From Apostichopus japonicus (lineage: Eukaryota > Echinodermata > Holothuroidea > Aspidochirotida > Stichopodidae): 64,000 nucleotides of DNA. Where the stretch lies: positions 250,001 to 314,000 of the forward strand of contig NC_092566.1 of the NCBI RefSeq assembly GCF_037975245.1, given 5' to 3'. This document shows, piece after piece, positions 1 to 15,100 of this stretch. The translations under genes were made by a program, and so were the position numbers. Position 1 is the first letter of the stretch; every line of letters starts with the position of its first letter. The notes under the pieces are model-generated. The model saw only the letters and a list, made by a program, of their open reading frames with translations. It had not been told where the DNA came from and did no database searches.

Positions 1-11
1 GCCTCTTTGCT

Positions 12-130
12 TCATTTGAAGTGTTCCAGAACTGATTTAACCTTGCTGAGCAGAATTGCATTGTCCATCTTCTGCAAAGCTTCCATTTTTATCTTTAAAC
101 CAGACTTTTTAAGCTTGGACATTAATTCAT
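12..130 (-). CDS. RAP1GDS1: RAP1GDS1 terminal coding exon
   Basis: A strong acceptor (a long pyrimidine tract ending TTTCCAG at 131-133) precedes DELMSKLKKSGLKIK and a basic helical tail ending VLEHFK with TGA at 12-14. The split Asp codon joins in phase with the exon at 2276-2404. The tail aligns only loosely with the human C-terminus (LDVVSKLRSHENKSVA), which is the least conserved part. The 3' UTR is off the left edge. Confidence 0.8.
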
Positions 131-3100
131 CTGGAAAGGAAAAAGAAAACTCATGTTGAGTGAGTGCTAACTTGCTTAGTTTTGATAAGCCTTTCATCAC
201 AATACTCGGTATTCCATACAGAGATTAGTATTCTTTCATCTGATAGTAAAATGTAGAGACATGATTACACATATTTGTTTGTCAAAGCATATTTGTGCAC
301 AAAAATGACCAGCGTGCAAAATTGCACGAGGGCTCTTGTGAACTATAGAAATGATTTTGTTATGTCTATCAATGGGTTACCAACAGCTCTATATCCATTT
401 GTAGTTTCCAATTATAGATATCCATACAGGAATAGTTTGTCAGCACCTCACTGGTATGTACCTGATAAGTGTACTATACTCCAGATTGTGAAATCTGACT
501 TTAACTACTTCTTAAAATAGAAACCTTTGTGAACAGATATACAACTCTTTAACAAGGCTGATGTCCTAACAATGTTTTGCCAAGTAGGCAGTTGTGGGAT
601 TCACCCTGAAGAATATATTTAGTTATTATATATCAACCACTAAACTGTTATATCTAACTGAAGGCACTGATGTTTGCGACACTCTACCAAGGGGGAGAGG
701 GAGGCACTTTTCTGTTTTTTGTGCAATATCTTCATTTTTTTTTTTTTTTGTGTCTTATTTATTGGTTCCCTAGTCTTTTCCTTTCTTTGTGCAATTTTTC
801 GTCTATAGGGCCCCATTGGAAATGACGACGTTCAGTCAGCCTAATGGGTTTAGCTCCTGTTACTCTTTTTGTTCTTTTCTTTTCCGTCCTCTTTGTCTAC
901 TTTGTCTTTGTAATAGTTGTATTTTGTATTTTTGTATTTTGAACAATCTGAGTGCGAATAAATCAAATCAAAAAATATAAGTTGACATTGCCTTGTACGT
1001 TTTAGCTAAGAGGTCAATACCTGAACACAACAAATCATGCCAATAGCCTCTTAGAAACAAATATTTGACAACCTCTGTTTTGACACATACAAGGACTTCT
1101 CAATAGGCAGGGCTTCACTCACAATGCTAGAGACTTGGTCAAGTCAGAATATGACATCATTGACCCTAATCTGCTTCAATGTCTTTATTTATTACAATGT
1201 TTATTTTCTGTAATGGAGGTGGGTTTTTCAAATCATTTCTCTCAAATATTGGAGCTCTTAACATGACCAAATGATGACATTGCTTACAATGCCAACCCTA
1301 TTGAGTCTATGACATCATAGATGAACAAAATGAGAGCTCCCAGACACAACTATTAAACTAGGATATCTCCTAAACGAAGCAAGATTAGATGTTTGGGCGA
1401 GTTGCTCATGACAAGCAACTCTGTTATTAACATCAAAGGTGATGGTTGGGATTGTACATGGCTCAATGCAGGTACAGTGATGACCTTTTGGCTTTCTTAA
1501 CCTGCCTGTTTACAGAAAAGATTGATATTTTTCATACTTACCTGCCATGTAATTTACAAATGAAATAGTGGTAAATGACTTACCAGATTGAGTAAGGAAG
1601 CCTATAGGTGACAGCATTGCATTTAGCTTCTACTGTGATTCTTTCACTTTACAGTGGTACATGACTTACCAGATTGAGTAAGGAAGCCTATAAGGGACAG
1701 AGCATTGCATTTAGCTTATACTGTGATTCTTTCACTTTACAGTGGTACATGACTTACCAGATTGAGTAAGGAAGCCTATAGGTGACAGCATTGCATTTAG
1801 CTTCTACTGTGATTCTTTCACTTTACAGTGGTAAATGACTTACCAGATTGAGTAAGGAAGCCTATAGGTGACAGCATTGCATTTAGCTTCTACTGTGATT
1901 CTTTCACTTTACAGTGGTACATGACTTACCAGATTGAGTAAGGAAGCCTATAGGTGACAGCATTGCATTTAGCTTCTACTGTGATTCTTTCACTTTACAG
2001 TGGTACATGACTTACCAGATTGAGTAAGGAAGCCTATAAGGGACAGAGCATTGCATTTAGCTTCTACTGTGATTCTTTCACTTTACAGTGGTACATGACT
2101 TATCAGATTGAGTAAGGAAGTCTATAGGTGACAGCATTGCATTTAGCTTCTACTGTGATTCTTTCACTTTACAGTGGTACATGACTTACCAGATTGAGTA
2201 AGGAAGCCTATAGGTGACAGCATTGCATTTAGCTTCTACTGTGATTCTTTCACTTTACAGTGGTAAATGACTTACCAGATTGAGTAAGGAAGCCTAAAAG
2301 GGACAGAGCATTGCATTTAACTTCTACTGCGATTCTTTCACTGTCCAGGATATTACTCAGGACATCAAGTAGATCAGCCTCAATGATTGCTGGAACTGAT
2401 GGACCTACAAATAATAACACACAAATTTATTTGAACACTTTGTAGACTTAACATTTTAAATGCATACTCTTGTTTACATTTATCGAGCTACTTTCCAATA
2501 TTTTGACCACAATTTTCTATATTTCTTCTGAAAATGTAAGCAAGCCAGCCAGCATCATGCTTTCACAACATGTTTCATTGACGAGTAGTTCATCAGCGTA
2601 TTAAGTTATTAGTTAACACTCAATGCTATTGTAAACTTAAAACCAAAAATAGACCCATTCCACAACTAATAAATATTGAAGAAAATGAGAGTTTTGCTTT
2701 TACATTTTACCTATTTAAGCCTTCTTGATTCACATTTTTGACTTGCCTCGATTACATTACTATCAAATGTGTTAGAAAAGTGCCATACAAGGACATCTTT
2801 GCAATACAGCTTGTGGTGAAACGTCTTTGAAAATAACACAAAACTTTGAACAACAGTGGTCTGTTTTCTGCAATTATTGAAAGAGCAAATTGGCTACAGA
2901 AGATTTGCAAGTGACCTCAGAAATACAGATCCTGCACTTACACCATGTTGGCACATAACCCTGAAAGCTGCAGCACAAACTCAATACAGCTGCAGCACAC
3001 ACTTAATAAAGCTGCAGCACACACTCAATAATGCTGCAGCACACACTCAATAAAGCGGCAGCACACACCCAATAAAGCTGCAGCACACACTCAATAAAGC

Positions 3101-6100
3101 TGCAGCACACACTCAATAATGCCACAGAACACACTCAATAATGCTGCAGCACACACTCAATAAAGCTGCAGCAAACACTCAATAATGCCACAGAACACAC
3201 TCAATAATGCTACAGCACACACTCAATTATGCTACAGCACACTCAATAAAGCTGCAGCACACACTCAATAATGCTACAGTACACACTCAATAAAGCTGCA
3301 GCACACACTCAATAATGCTATAGCACACACTCAATAATGCTACAGCACACACTCAATAAAGCTGCAGCACACACTCAATAAAGCTGCAGCACACACTCAA
3401 TAATGCCACAGAACACACTCAATAATGCTGCAGCACACACTCAATAAAGCTGCAGCAAACACTCAATAATGCCACAGAACACACTCAATAATGCTATAGC
3501 ACACACTCAATTATGCTACAGCACACTCAATAAAGCTGCAGCACACACTCAATAATGCTACAGTACACACTCAATAAAGCTGCAGCACACACTCAATAAA
3601 GCTGCAGCACACACTCAATAATGCTACAGAACACACTCAATAATGCTATAGCACACACTCAATAATGCTACAGCACACTCAATAAAGCTGCAGCACACAC
3701 TCAATAAAGCTGCAGCACACACTCAATAATGCTACAGCACACACTTAATAAAGCTGCATCACACACTCAATAAAGCTGCAGCACACACTCAATAAAGCTG
3801 CAGCACACACTCAATAATGCTACAGCACACACTCAATAAAGCTGCAGCACACACTCAATAATGCTACAGAACACACTCAATAATGCTACAGAACACACTC
3901 AATAATGCTATAGCACACACTCAATAAAGCTGCAGCACACACTCAATAATGCTACAGAACACACTCAATAATGCTACAGAACACACTCAATAATGCTATA
4001 GCACACACTCAATAAAGCTGCAGCACACACTCAATAAAGCTGCAGCACACACTCAATAATGCTACAGAACACACTCAATAATGCTACAGAACACACTCAA
4101 TAATGCTATAGCACACACTCAATAAAGCTGCAGCACACACTCAATAATGCTACAGAACACACTCAATAATGCTATAGCACACACTCAATAATGCTACAGA
4201 ACACACTCAATAATGCTATAGCACACACTCAATAATGCTACAGCACACTCATATAGTTACCTAGATGTGAGGATGCTAACAAAGTAAGAGCAACCAGGGC
4301 TTCATTTTGCATCAGCTCATGTTCAGAGGTTGCCATGGAAACAAGCTTAGCAACCCCTCCATTCTGAAGAATTACATGCATGACATTTGTAGAACCAGAA
4401 TGTTTGATTAGAGCAGCTAAAAGCCTGTGAAAAAAGATGAAACACTCAAAAGATTCATACATCTGTTTCCTTTACAACAAAATTTTAATAAAATTTAAGT
4501 AAAAAGTACTTCACCCAAGTATTTTTCTGACATTCAGTCAGGGGCCCAGGAAATCCTGAGGTGAGAGTCCACTGGGATTTGGGCGTGTACACCCCCACCC
4601 TTTAAACCACATACAAAAATGCAAGAGTAGTTACTAGCACAATCTGCACCATGACCTAATAATAGCCATAATTTATATTCTAAATATGACTAAGAATGCA
4701 CCATTTGGTGTCTAAACTTTAAACTTTTCTGGGAAGAGGCCTGGGTTACATGAGAGTCTGCTTCAACGTCTCCAGGTCCACATCCCCTCTGTTATAAAAT
4801 CATGCATCCATCACTGGCCCTTCCATAAAGGTTCATAGCCCAACTTAAATCAGTCCGGAGGGATATAATATAATAATTTATAGAATACCAGCTGTATGTG
4901 TCAAGTAGGCCTATTCTAAATAAAGCAGAATGATCTATGTTGTTTTCAGACTTGCAAAACACTAACTTTGTGAAAATATTACAGGCATATAAGCAAGTTT
5001 ACACAAATCGGAAAGACAAACGCTTCGCTGGAGAATTGGTAGAAACAAGAAAACGAAAAGTGGATAGACCTCTATAAGACATTTAGAGTTCTTACCTATT
5101 GGCTTCTCCAGCCACACCAGCATGTACCTCACATTCACTCATTTCAACCACTCGGGCTACAAACTCATTATTTTCACCTAGTTGAGTGGACACCTCTCCT
5201 GCAAAGAAACAGTTAACACAGAGTAAAAGCTACAGACAGCTGTAATTGTGACAGGTATGAACCAAAGTAAAGAGCACCTCCAGATAAACAGAAATATTCC
5301 ATGCAAGCTAACACCAACTAATTCTTGTAATAACTTTGTGAACTATTCTCACCTTGTCCATCAATCAGCATTCGTATTGTTCCAAGAAGCTTGAACTGAA
5401 CAGGGTGCATTTCTGATTCCAAGAGAGGACATATGGTCTCCAGAGTACCAGCCTTCAAAACAGCAGGTTTGTTTACCTCTAGTGAAGTAAAAGAAAGAAA
5501 GAAAGAGCTGTTAAATAAAATTATTATGAATACTAACAGCACCACTAAAAGCAGCACCACTAGATGCAGCACCACTCTGTGGCAGAGCGTCCATACAGGT
5601 CAGCGGGGGGGGGGATGCCCCCCCCTGACAGACTCAAATGGACTGCTGGCGCCCTTTTTAGCTTTTTACCACTTTGTAATTATTTGCGATTATTGACTTT
5701 TTTATTGCGCTCTCATCTACCTATTGACATTTGTCACATTTTGTTGGTGAAATTTTCTGACAGAATGCTCTAACGGCGGTCTTTAATTTATCGGCATTTC
5801 CATTGTACAAAACTATTTCCAAGAACTGTACGGGGTTTTCGATATATTTTTAGACGATACGCCACGGGCAGTAGCTGAAATAGTAATAAACACCAAACTT
5901 TAAGTCGGCATGCAGTGTACGTTACACGCCGCTCCATGATCAGTGTGTTGATTAGTGCAGTAGGTTATTTGTTAGTTGACAATCGGAACGTGTGTAACGG
6001 GATACCATGGGCCTATACTTGTTTCATCTCTGATATCACAAAATGCCTAAAAATAAACCATCTGGATGTGCAAATAGGAAATAGAAAACATGAGCACTCA

Positions 6101-9100
6101 CAAAGATACCACAGGGATTGTGATGAAGCGCATGTACTTTCAACACCCATACAAAATTCCGAGTTGTCACAAATGGCGATGACACCTATTTATTCTTCGT
6201 TTATCTGCAAATTAGCAAGACCCGGAAAGGGTCATTACCGGCGATCTAGGGAGTATCTTTACTCAAATAATTACTGTATGCTCTGCGCCAACCTGTGGTG
6301 GCGCTTCGCTTCGATAGTGTCGAAAGCGCCCCTACAGACCATTCTCGCCCCCCCTGACTAATACCCTAGCTCCGCCACTGGCACCACTGGTAGCATTATG
6401 AACACTAACAGCAACACTATAAGCAGCACCACTAGAAGCAGCACTGCTGGTAGCATTAGGAAACACTAACAACACCACTAGAAGCAGCGCCACTAGAAGC
6501 AGTAACACTAGTAGCATTATGAACACTAACAGCACCATTAGAAGCAGTACCACTAGCAGCAGTAACACTAGTAGCATTATGAACACTAACAGCACCATTA
6601 GAAGCAGCGCCACTAGAAGCAGTAACACTAGTAGCATTATGAACACTAACAGCACCACTAGAAGCAGCACCACTAGAAGCAGTAACACTAGTAGCATTAT
6701 GAACACTAACAGCACCATTAGAAGCAGTAACACTAGTAGCATTATGAACACTAACAGCACCATTAGAAGCAGCACCACTAGAAGCAGTAACACTAGTAGC
6801 ATTATGAACGCTAACAGCACCACTAGAAGCAGTAACACTAGTAGCATTATGAACACTAACAGCACCACTAGAAGCAGTAACACTTGAAGCAGTAACACTA
6901 GTAGCATTATGAACACTAACAGCACCATTAGAAGCAGCGCCACTAGAAGCAGTAACACTAGTAGCATTATGAACACTAACAGCACCACTAGAAGCAGCAC
7001 CACTAGTAGCATTATGAACACTAACAGCACCACTAGAAGCGGCACCACTAGAAGCAGTAACACTAGTAGCATTATGAACACTAACAGCACCACTAGAAGC
7101 GGCACCACTAGAAGCAGTAACACTAGTAGCATTATGAACACTAACAGCACCACTAGAAGCGGCACCACTAGAAGCAGTAACACTAGTAGCATTATGAACA
7201 CTAACAGCACCACTAGAAGCGGCACCACTAGAAGCAGTAACACTAGTAGCATTATGAACACTAACAGCACCAATAGAAGCGGCACCACTAGAAGCAGTAA
7301 CACTAGTAGCATTATGAACACTAACAGCACCACTAGAAGCGGCACCACTAGAAGCAGTAACACTAGTAGCATTATGAACACTAACAGCACCACTAGAAGC
7401 GGCACCACTAGAAGCAGTAACACTAGTAGCATTATGAACACTAACAGCACCACTAGAAGCGGCACCACTAGAAGCAGTAACACTAGTAGCATTATGAACA
7501 CTAACAGCACCACTAGAAGCGGCACCACTAGAAGCAGTAACACTAGTAGCATTATGAACACTAACAGCACCACTAGAAGCAGTACCACTAGAAGCAGCAA
7601 CACAAGAAACAGCACTACCAAAAGCAGCACCACTAGAAGTAGAACCACTAGAAGCAGTAACACTAGTAGCATTATGAACACTAACAGCACCACTAGAAGC
7701 GGCACCACTAGAAGCAGTAACACTAGTAGCATTATGAACACTAACAGCACCACTATAAGCGGCACCACTAGAAGCAGTAACACTAGTAGCATTATGAACA
7801 CTAACAGCACCACTAGAAGCAGCACCACTAGAAGCAGTAACACTAGTAGCATTATGAACACTAATAGCACCACTAGAAGCAGCACCACTAGAAGCAGTAA
7901 CACTAGTAGCATTATGAACACTAACAGCACCACTAGAAGCAGCACCACTAGAAGCAGTTACACTAGTAGCATTATGAACACTAACAGCACCACTAGAAGC
8001 AGCACCACTACAATAACAGCAGTATTATACTTACTTGGAATGGAGAGATTTCTCAAAGCACTCAATACTGCATGGCCCAGCTTCAAATCTAGTTCCTGGT
8101 TCTGATTCTTTAAAAGATCCAACAAAGGTTGAATCACTCCAAGCTCCACCAACCTGCTACAATGATCATCTGAGAAGACAAACATGAAACAGTTAATTAA
8201 TGTCTGCAATTCTTCATGCTATTTGATTTGAAATATTTTTGCTCATTCATGACCAATAAACTTCAGGAGTTTACTTTCATTTGAAACAAATCATCCAACT
8301 TTTAACTATCAAGCTATTTCATGAAAGAGTTATTTTAGATAGAACAATGAAGACACCAAGCTTTATTGTTCTTCATAGGGCTTTAGTGTTTGGTCTGGTT
8401 CATCCTTGTGTCATCCATCCTAATGACATGAGCTCTATCAACAGAAGTGAGGCTTTAAACTATATTTCTATAATTTCACAAAATAAAACTTACATGATGA
8501 AAACCTCAACATCAGTCATAAATGGTGAACATTTTTTTCTTTCTCAGAGCTATCAGTTTAGACAATAGCAGAATAAGTCCATGTCTGAAATTAACCCATG
8601 TATCTGTGCCAGGGATAATATGACATTAACCCATGTATTTATGCCAGGGATAATATGACATTAACGTATCTATGCCAGGGATAATATGACATTAACGTAT
8701 CTATGCCAGGGATAATATGACATTAATCCATGTATCTATGCCAGGGATAATATGACATTAACCCATGTATCTATGCCAGGGATAATATGACATTAATCCA
8801 TGTATCTATGCCAGAGATAATATGACATTAACCCATGTATCTATGCCAGAGATAATATGACATTAACCCATGTATCTATGCCAGGGATAATATGACATTA
8901 ACCCATGTATCTATGCCAGAGATAATATGACATTAACCCATGTATCTATGCCAGAGATAATATGACATTAACCCATGTATCTATGCCAGAGATAATATGA
9001 CATTAACCCATGTATCTATGTCAGAGATACTATGACATTAACCCATGTATCTATGCCAGGGATAATATGACATTAACGTATCTATGCCAGGGATAATATG

Positions 9101-12100
9101 ACATTAACCCATGTATCTATGCCAGAGATAATATGACATTAACCCATGTATCTATGTCAGAGATACTATGACATTAACCCATGTATCTATGCCAGGGATA
9201 ATATGACATTAACCCATGTATCTATGTCAGGGATAATATGACATTAACCCATGTATCTATGCCAGGGATAATATGACATTAACCCATGTATCTATGCCAG
9301 AGATAATATGACATTAACCCATGTATCTATGCCAGAGATAATATGACATTAACCCATGTATCTATGCCAGGGATAATATGACATTAACCCATGTATCTAT
9401 GCCAGAGATAATATGACATTAACCCATGTATCTATGCCAGAGATAATATGACATTAACCCATGTATCTATGCCAGGGATAATATGACATTAACCCATGTA
9501 TCTATGCCAGGGATAATATGACATTAACGTATCTATGCCAGGGATAATATGACATTAACCCATGTATCTATGCCAGAGATAATATGACATTAACCCATGT
9601 ATCTATGTCAGAGATACTATGACATTAACCCATGTATCTATGCCAGGGATAATATGACATTAACCCATGTATCTATGTCAGGGATAATATGACATTAACC
9701 CATGTATCTATGCCAGGGATAATATGACATTAACCCATGTATCTATGCCAGAGATAATATGACATTAACCCATGTATCTATGCCAGGGATAATATGACAT
9801 TAACCCATGTATCTATGCCAGAGATAATATGACATTAACCCATGTATCTATGCCAGGGATAATATGACATTAACCCATGTATCTATGCCAGAGATAATAT
9901 GACATTAACCCATGTATCTATGTCAGAGATACTATGACATTAACCCATGTATCTATGCCAGGGATAATATGACATTAACGTATCTATGCCAGGGATAATA
10001 TGACATTAACCCATGTATCTATGCCAGAGATAATATGACATTAACCCATGTATCTATGTCAGAGATACTATGACATTAACCCATGTATCTATGCCAGGGA
10101 TAATATGACATTAACCCATGTATCTATGTCAGGGATAATATGACATTAACCCATGTATCTATGCCAGGGATAATATGACATTAACCCATGTATCTATGCC
10201 AGAGATAATATGACATTAACCCATGTATCTATGCCAGGGATAATATGACATTAACCCATGTATCTATGCCAGAGATAATATGACATTAACCCATGTATCT
10301 ATGCCAGGGATAATATGACATTAACCCATGTATCTATGCCAGAGATAATATGACATTAACCCATGTATCTATGCCAGAGATAATATGACATTAACCCATG
10401 TATCTATGCCAGGGATAATATGACATTAACCCATGTATCTATGCCAGGGATAATATGACATTAATCCATGTATCTATGCCAGAGATAATATGACATTAAC
10501 CCATGTATCTATGCCAGAGATAATATGACATTAACCCATGTATCTATGCCAGGGATAATATGACATTAACACATGTATCTATGCCAGGGATAATATGACA
10601 TTAACGTATCTATGCCAGGGATAATATGACATTAACCCATGTATCTATGCCAGAGATAATATGACATTAACCCATGTATCTATGTCAGAGATACTATGAC
10701 ATTAACCCATGTATCTATGCCAGGGATAATATGACATTAACCCATGTATCTATGTCAGGGATAATATGACATTAACCCATGTATCTATGCCAGGGATAAT
10801 ATGACATTAACCCATGTATCTATGCCAGGGATAATATGACATTAACCCATGTATCTATGCCAGAAATAATATGACATTAACCCATGTATCTATGCCAGGG
10901 ATAATATGACATTAACGTATCTATGCCTGGGATAATATGACATTAACCCATGTATCTATGCCAGAAATAATATGACATTAACCCATGTATCTATGCCAGG
11001 GATAATATGACATTAACCCATGTATCTATGTCAGAGATAATATGACATTAACCCATGTATCTATGCCAGAGATAATATGACATTAACCCATGTATCTATG
11101 CCTGGGATAATATGACATTAACCCATGTATCTATGCCAGACATAATATCTATGTCTGCTCCATACGTAAGGAAAACAAAGATATATAATGAGTTCTTACC
11201 ACTCCTAGCAAAGTTACCCAACGCTAATGAAGCAGATATTTGATACATCTCACTTCCGGATTTGATCCATTCAGACATAATCCTCTTAAAAAGCTGACTC
11301 TCACCATTTTGGAATAAAAATTTCATACTTTCGTCTGTAGTAATAAACAAAGGAAAACAGTTGATCAGAACAAAATCATAATTATTAGAATTAATTTACA
11401 CATGTTTAGTAAAAATACAATGATACATTTAAAAGTAAAGCCAAGAATTATTGGCTTAAGGCTGCTAATGCAGGTCTAATATTTCTTATTGTAGAATCCA
11501 TAGGGCATCTAACACATGGCCATGGAAAAGGAAGAAATGCTGTACTTGCTGGAGCATGTACATGTATATAAATGAATGACCAAACCTTACTCTTGAGAAA
11601 AAATAGTTGCAGAACAATAATGTTTATTTGTAGAAGTTTAAGCAACCAGTTTATCTGGGTTGATATGTTGCCTAAAGAATCCAAGCAAAACAATCAAACT
11701 AGGGAACAATTAAAAATGCAAGTAGGCTTCAGTAAAGAGAAACACATCACTGTTAGTATGACTTGTTTGGTTAATTTTGCTGAGGACTTCAACGGCTGTA
11801 CAAGTCAAGAATGCGTCCATTGCTATCTGCCAAGATCAGCGTCTAAGAAGTTACTTAAATGATATGTTATAGCGTAATAACGACCAGCACAGCCGCTACA
11901 CTATAGTCTTTGCATATTACAAGTATAGCAAATATACATACCTCCAGTTAACAATAACACTATGATGTCTGTAGCAACTTTACTTGCATCAAATTCTTGG
12001 TCAAAGCTAGCCTGTGGTTGGCTTGGCTTGGCAAACTTGTCAGCAATATTCAATAATGACTCCACCAAATTCATCTGTGCAAATTCCAACTTCATTTTAT

Positions 12101-15100
12101 CTAATGCAAAGAGAAGCCAAATGCTGGATAAGTTGACTTGTTGTTTGATGATATTTTCATCATCTCATGAGCTACAGAAGGAACATTATAAAGTAAAAGG
12201 TTGGGAAAGTAACAACCATTTTTTAAATATCAGCCATTATGATGAGGAAATGAGAATATGTGCTAAGTAAGTCTGCAGGTTTAATATATCAAACTTCTAA
12301 CAATCTCGTCTGATGATAATTCTTTACATGTGTTGCCTGCTGATTGCTCTCATTATCCATGCATGAGGCCCATTACAAGTTTCTTATTAAGCAAAGTCAC
12401 CCAAGATGGAGCCTGGGCATGAACACCAAAAAGCTTGATCCCTCTGAACCACACTAGCCTGGGCACAAACACCTAAAAGCTTGATCCCTCTGAACCCCAC
12501 TAGCCTGGGCACAAACACCTAAAAGCTTGATCCCTATGAACCCCAATAGCCTGGGCACGAACACCTAAAAGCTTGATCCCTCTGAACCCCACTAGCCTGG
12601 GCACGAACACCTAAAAGCTTGATCCCTCTGAACCCCACTAGCCTGGGCACGAACACCTAAAAGCTTGATCCCTCTGAACCCCACTAGCCTGGGCACAAAC
12701 ACCTCAAAGCTTGATCCTTCTGAACCCCACTATGCTGGGCACGAACACCTAAAAGCTTGATCCCTCTGAACCCCACTAGCCTGGGCATGAACACCTAAAA
12801 GCTTGATCCCTCTGAACCCCACTAGCCTGGGCATGAACACCTAAAAGCTTGATCCCTCTGAACCCCACTAGCCTGGGCACGAACACCTAAAAGCTTGATC
12901 CCTCTGAACCCCACTAGCCTGGGCACGAACACCTAAAAGCTTGATCCCTCTGAACCCCACTAGCCTGGGCATGACCACCTAAAAGCTTGATCCCTCTGAA
13001 CCCCTATAGCCTGGGCATGAACACCTAAAAGCTTGATCCCTCTGAACCCCACTAGCCTGGGCACGAACACCTAAAAGCTTGATCCCTCTGAACCCCATTA
13101 GCCTTGGCATGACCACCTAAAAGCTTGATCCCTCTGAACCCCACTAGCCTGGGCACAAACACCTAAAAGCTTGATCCCTATGAACCCCACTAGCCTGGGC
13201 ACAAACACCTAAAAGCTTGATCCCTCTGAACCCCACTAGGCTGGGCATGACCACCTAAAAGCTTGATCCCTATGAACCCCAATAGCCTGGGCATGAACAC
13301 CTAAAAGCTTGATCCCTCTGAACCCCACTAGCCTGGGCACAAACACCTAAAAGCTTGATCCCTCTGAACCCCACTAGCCTGGGCATGACCACCTAAAAGC
13401 TTGATCCCTATGAACCCCAATAGCCTGGGCATGACCACCTAAAAGCTTGATCCCTATGAACCCCAATAGCCTGGGCATGACCACCTAAAAGCTTGATCCC
13501 TATGAACCCCACTAGCCTTGGCATGAACACCTAAAAGCTTGATCCCTCTGAACCCCACTAGCCTTGGCATGACCACCTAAAAGCTTGACCCCTCTGAACC
13601 CCAATAGCCTGGGCACAAACACCTAAAAGCTTGATCCCTATGAACCCCAATAGCCTGGGCATGAACACCTAAAAGCTTGATCCCTCTGAACCCCACTAGC
13701 CTGGGCATGACCACCTAAAAGCTTGATCCCTCTGAACCCCACTAGCCTGGGCACGAACACCTAAAAGCTTGATCCCTCTGAACCCCATTAGCCTTGGCAT
13801 GACCACCTAAAAGCTTGATCCCTCCGAACCCCACTAGCCTGGGCACAAACACCTAAAAGCTTGATCCCTATGAACCCCACTAGCCTGGGCACGAACACCT
13901 AAAAGCTTGATCCCTCTGAACCCCACTAGGCTGGGCATGACCACCTAAAGCTTGATCCCTATGAACCCCAATAGCCTGGGCATGAACACCTAAAAGCTTG
14001 ATCCCTCTGAACCCCACTAGCCTGGGCACAAACACCTAAAAGCTTGATCCCTCTGAACCCCACTAGCCTGGGCATGACCACCTAAAAGCTTGATCCTTCT
14101 GAACCCCACTGACCTTGCATTATGTAACTGTGTCATCATGATAGTATAATGTCAAGTATCAAAGTCAAGTATCAAAAGTCACTTTGAAGTGAATCTGGAT
14201 ACTACAGATGATCAAGTTAAAGTTTGGTGAAGGATATACTGTGTATCATGCATCTGAAAAAACAGATACCAATGGCATAGCCAGCAATAAAACATGAGGG
14301 GTCCTCACCATCTCCCCCCAGCCCCCCCCCCTCAATCTCCCTCAGCCTACAGTATTACGATGTAACCCACATCTTTCCTTTCAGGTAATGGCCAACAAAA
14401 AGGGAAAAAAACTTTTACACAAGCATATTCAATATTGCATTGATTAGAAGGAATAGGAGGCTTATGGGTTCCTATCTCTCTGGGCCTTCGAGCAGTACCC
14501 AATTGGCACTGGAGTCTTATGGGTTCCTATCTCTCTGGGCCTTCAAGCAGTACCCAATTGGAATTGGAGGCATATGGGCTCCTATCTCTCTGGGCCTTTG
14601 GGCAGTAACCAATTGGAATTGGATGCTTATGGGCTCTTATCTCTCTGGGCCTTCGGGCAGTACCCAATTGGAACTGGAGTCTTATGGGTTCCTATCTCTC
14701 TTGACCTTTGGGCAGTAACCAATTGGAATTGGATGCTTATGGGCTCTTATCTCTCTGGGCCTTCTGGCAGTACCCAATTGAAATTGGAGGTTTATGGGCT
14801 CCTATCTCTCTGGGCCTTCGAGCAGTACCCAATTGGAATTGGAGGTTTATGGGCTCCTATCTCTCTTGGCCTTTGGGCAGTACCCAATTGCCAGACTGGT
14901 CAGTCTGTCTCTCTTCTACCTTAGTGGATGATTTATGTGTGCAGACATGTTGAATAGACTTTAACAAAACCATTCCGTCCTCCTCTAAGAATTAGAGGAC
15001 TATCTCTCTACAAACATGGCTATTCTTCAATAGCTTTTACTACCAGCCTTTTTGGTCCTTCTGGAAAATTACTTCCAAACAGAGACCTACCCTTGACTCA

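Noticed and set aside
5915-6361. 148-codon frame inside the hAT-type element as a possible transposase
   Set aside because: No recognisable domain. The only transposase-like remnant (6043-6081) is in another frame and ends in a stop after 13 codons.
6332-7948. 538-codon minus-strand open frame (Leu/Val-rich, VLLLVVLLVFIML repeats) and a 398-codon plus-strand frame over 6909-8105
   Set aside because: Both are translations of the 15/60-bp minisatellite, which lacks stops in several frames. They overlap a RAP1GDS1 intron and show no start, splice or codon evidence. The membrane-like composition is an artefact of the unit.
8591-11147. Regular repeat spacing that could suggest a CRISPR array
   Set aside because: Units are contiguous with no unique spacers, no cas genes, and the host DNA is clearly animal.
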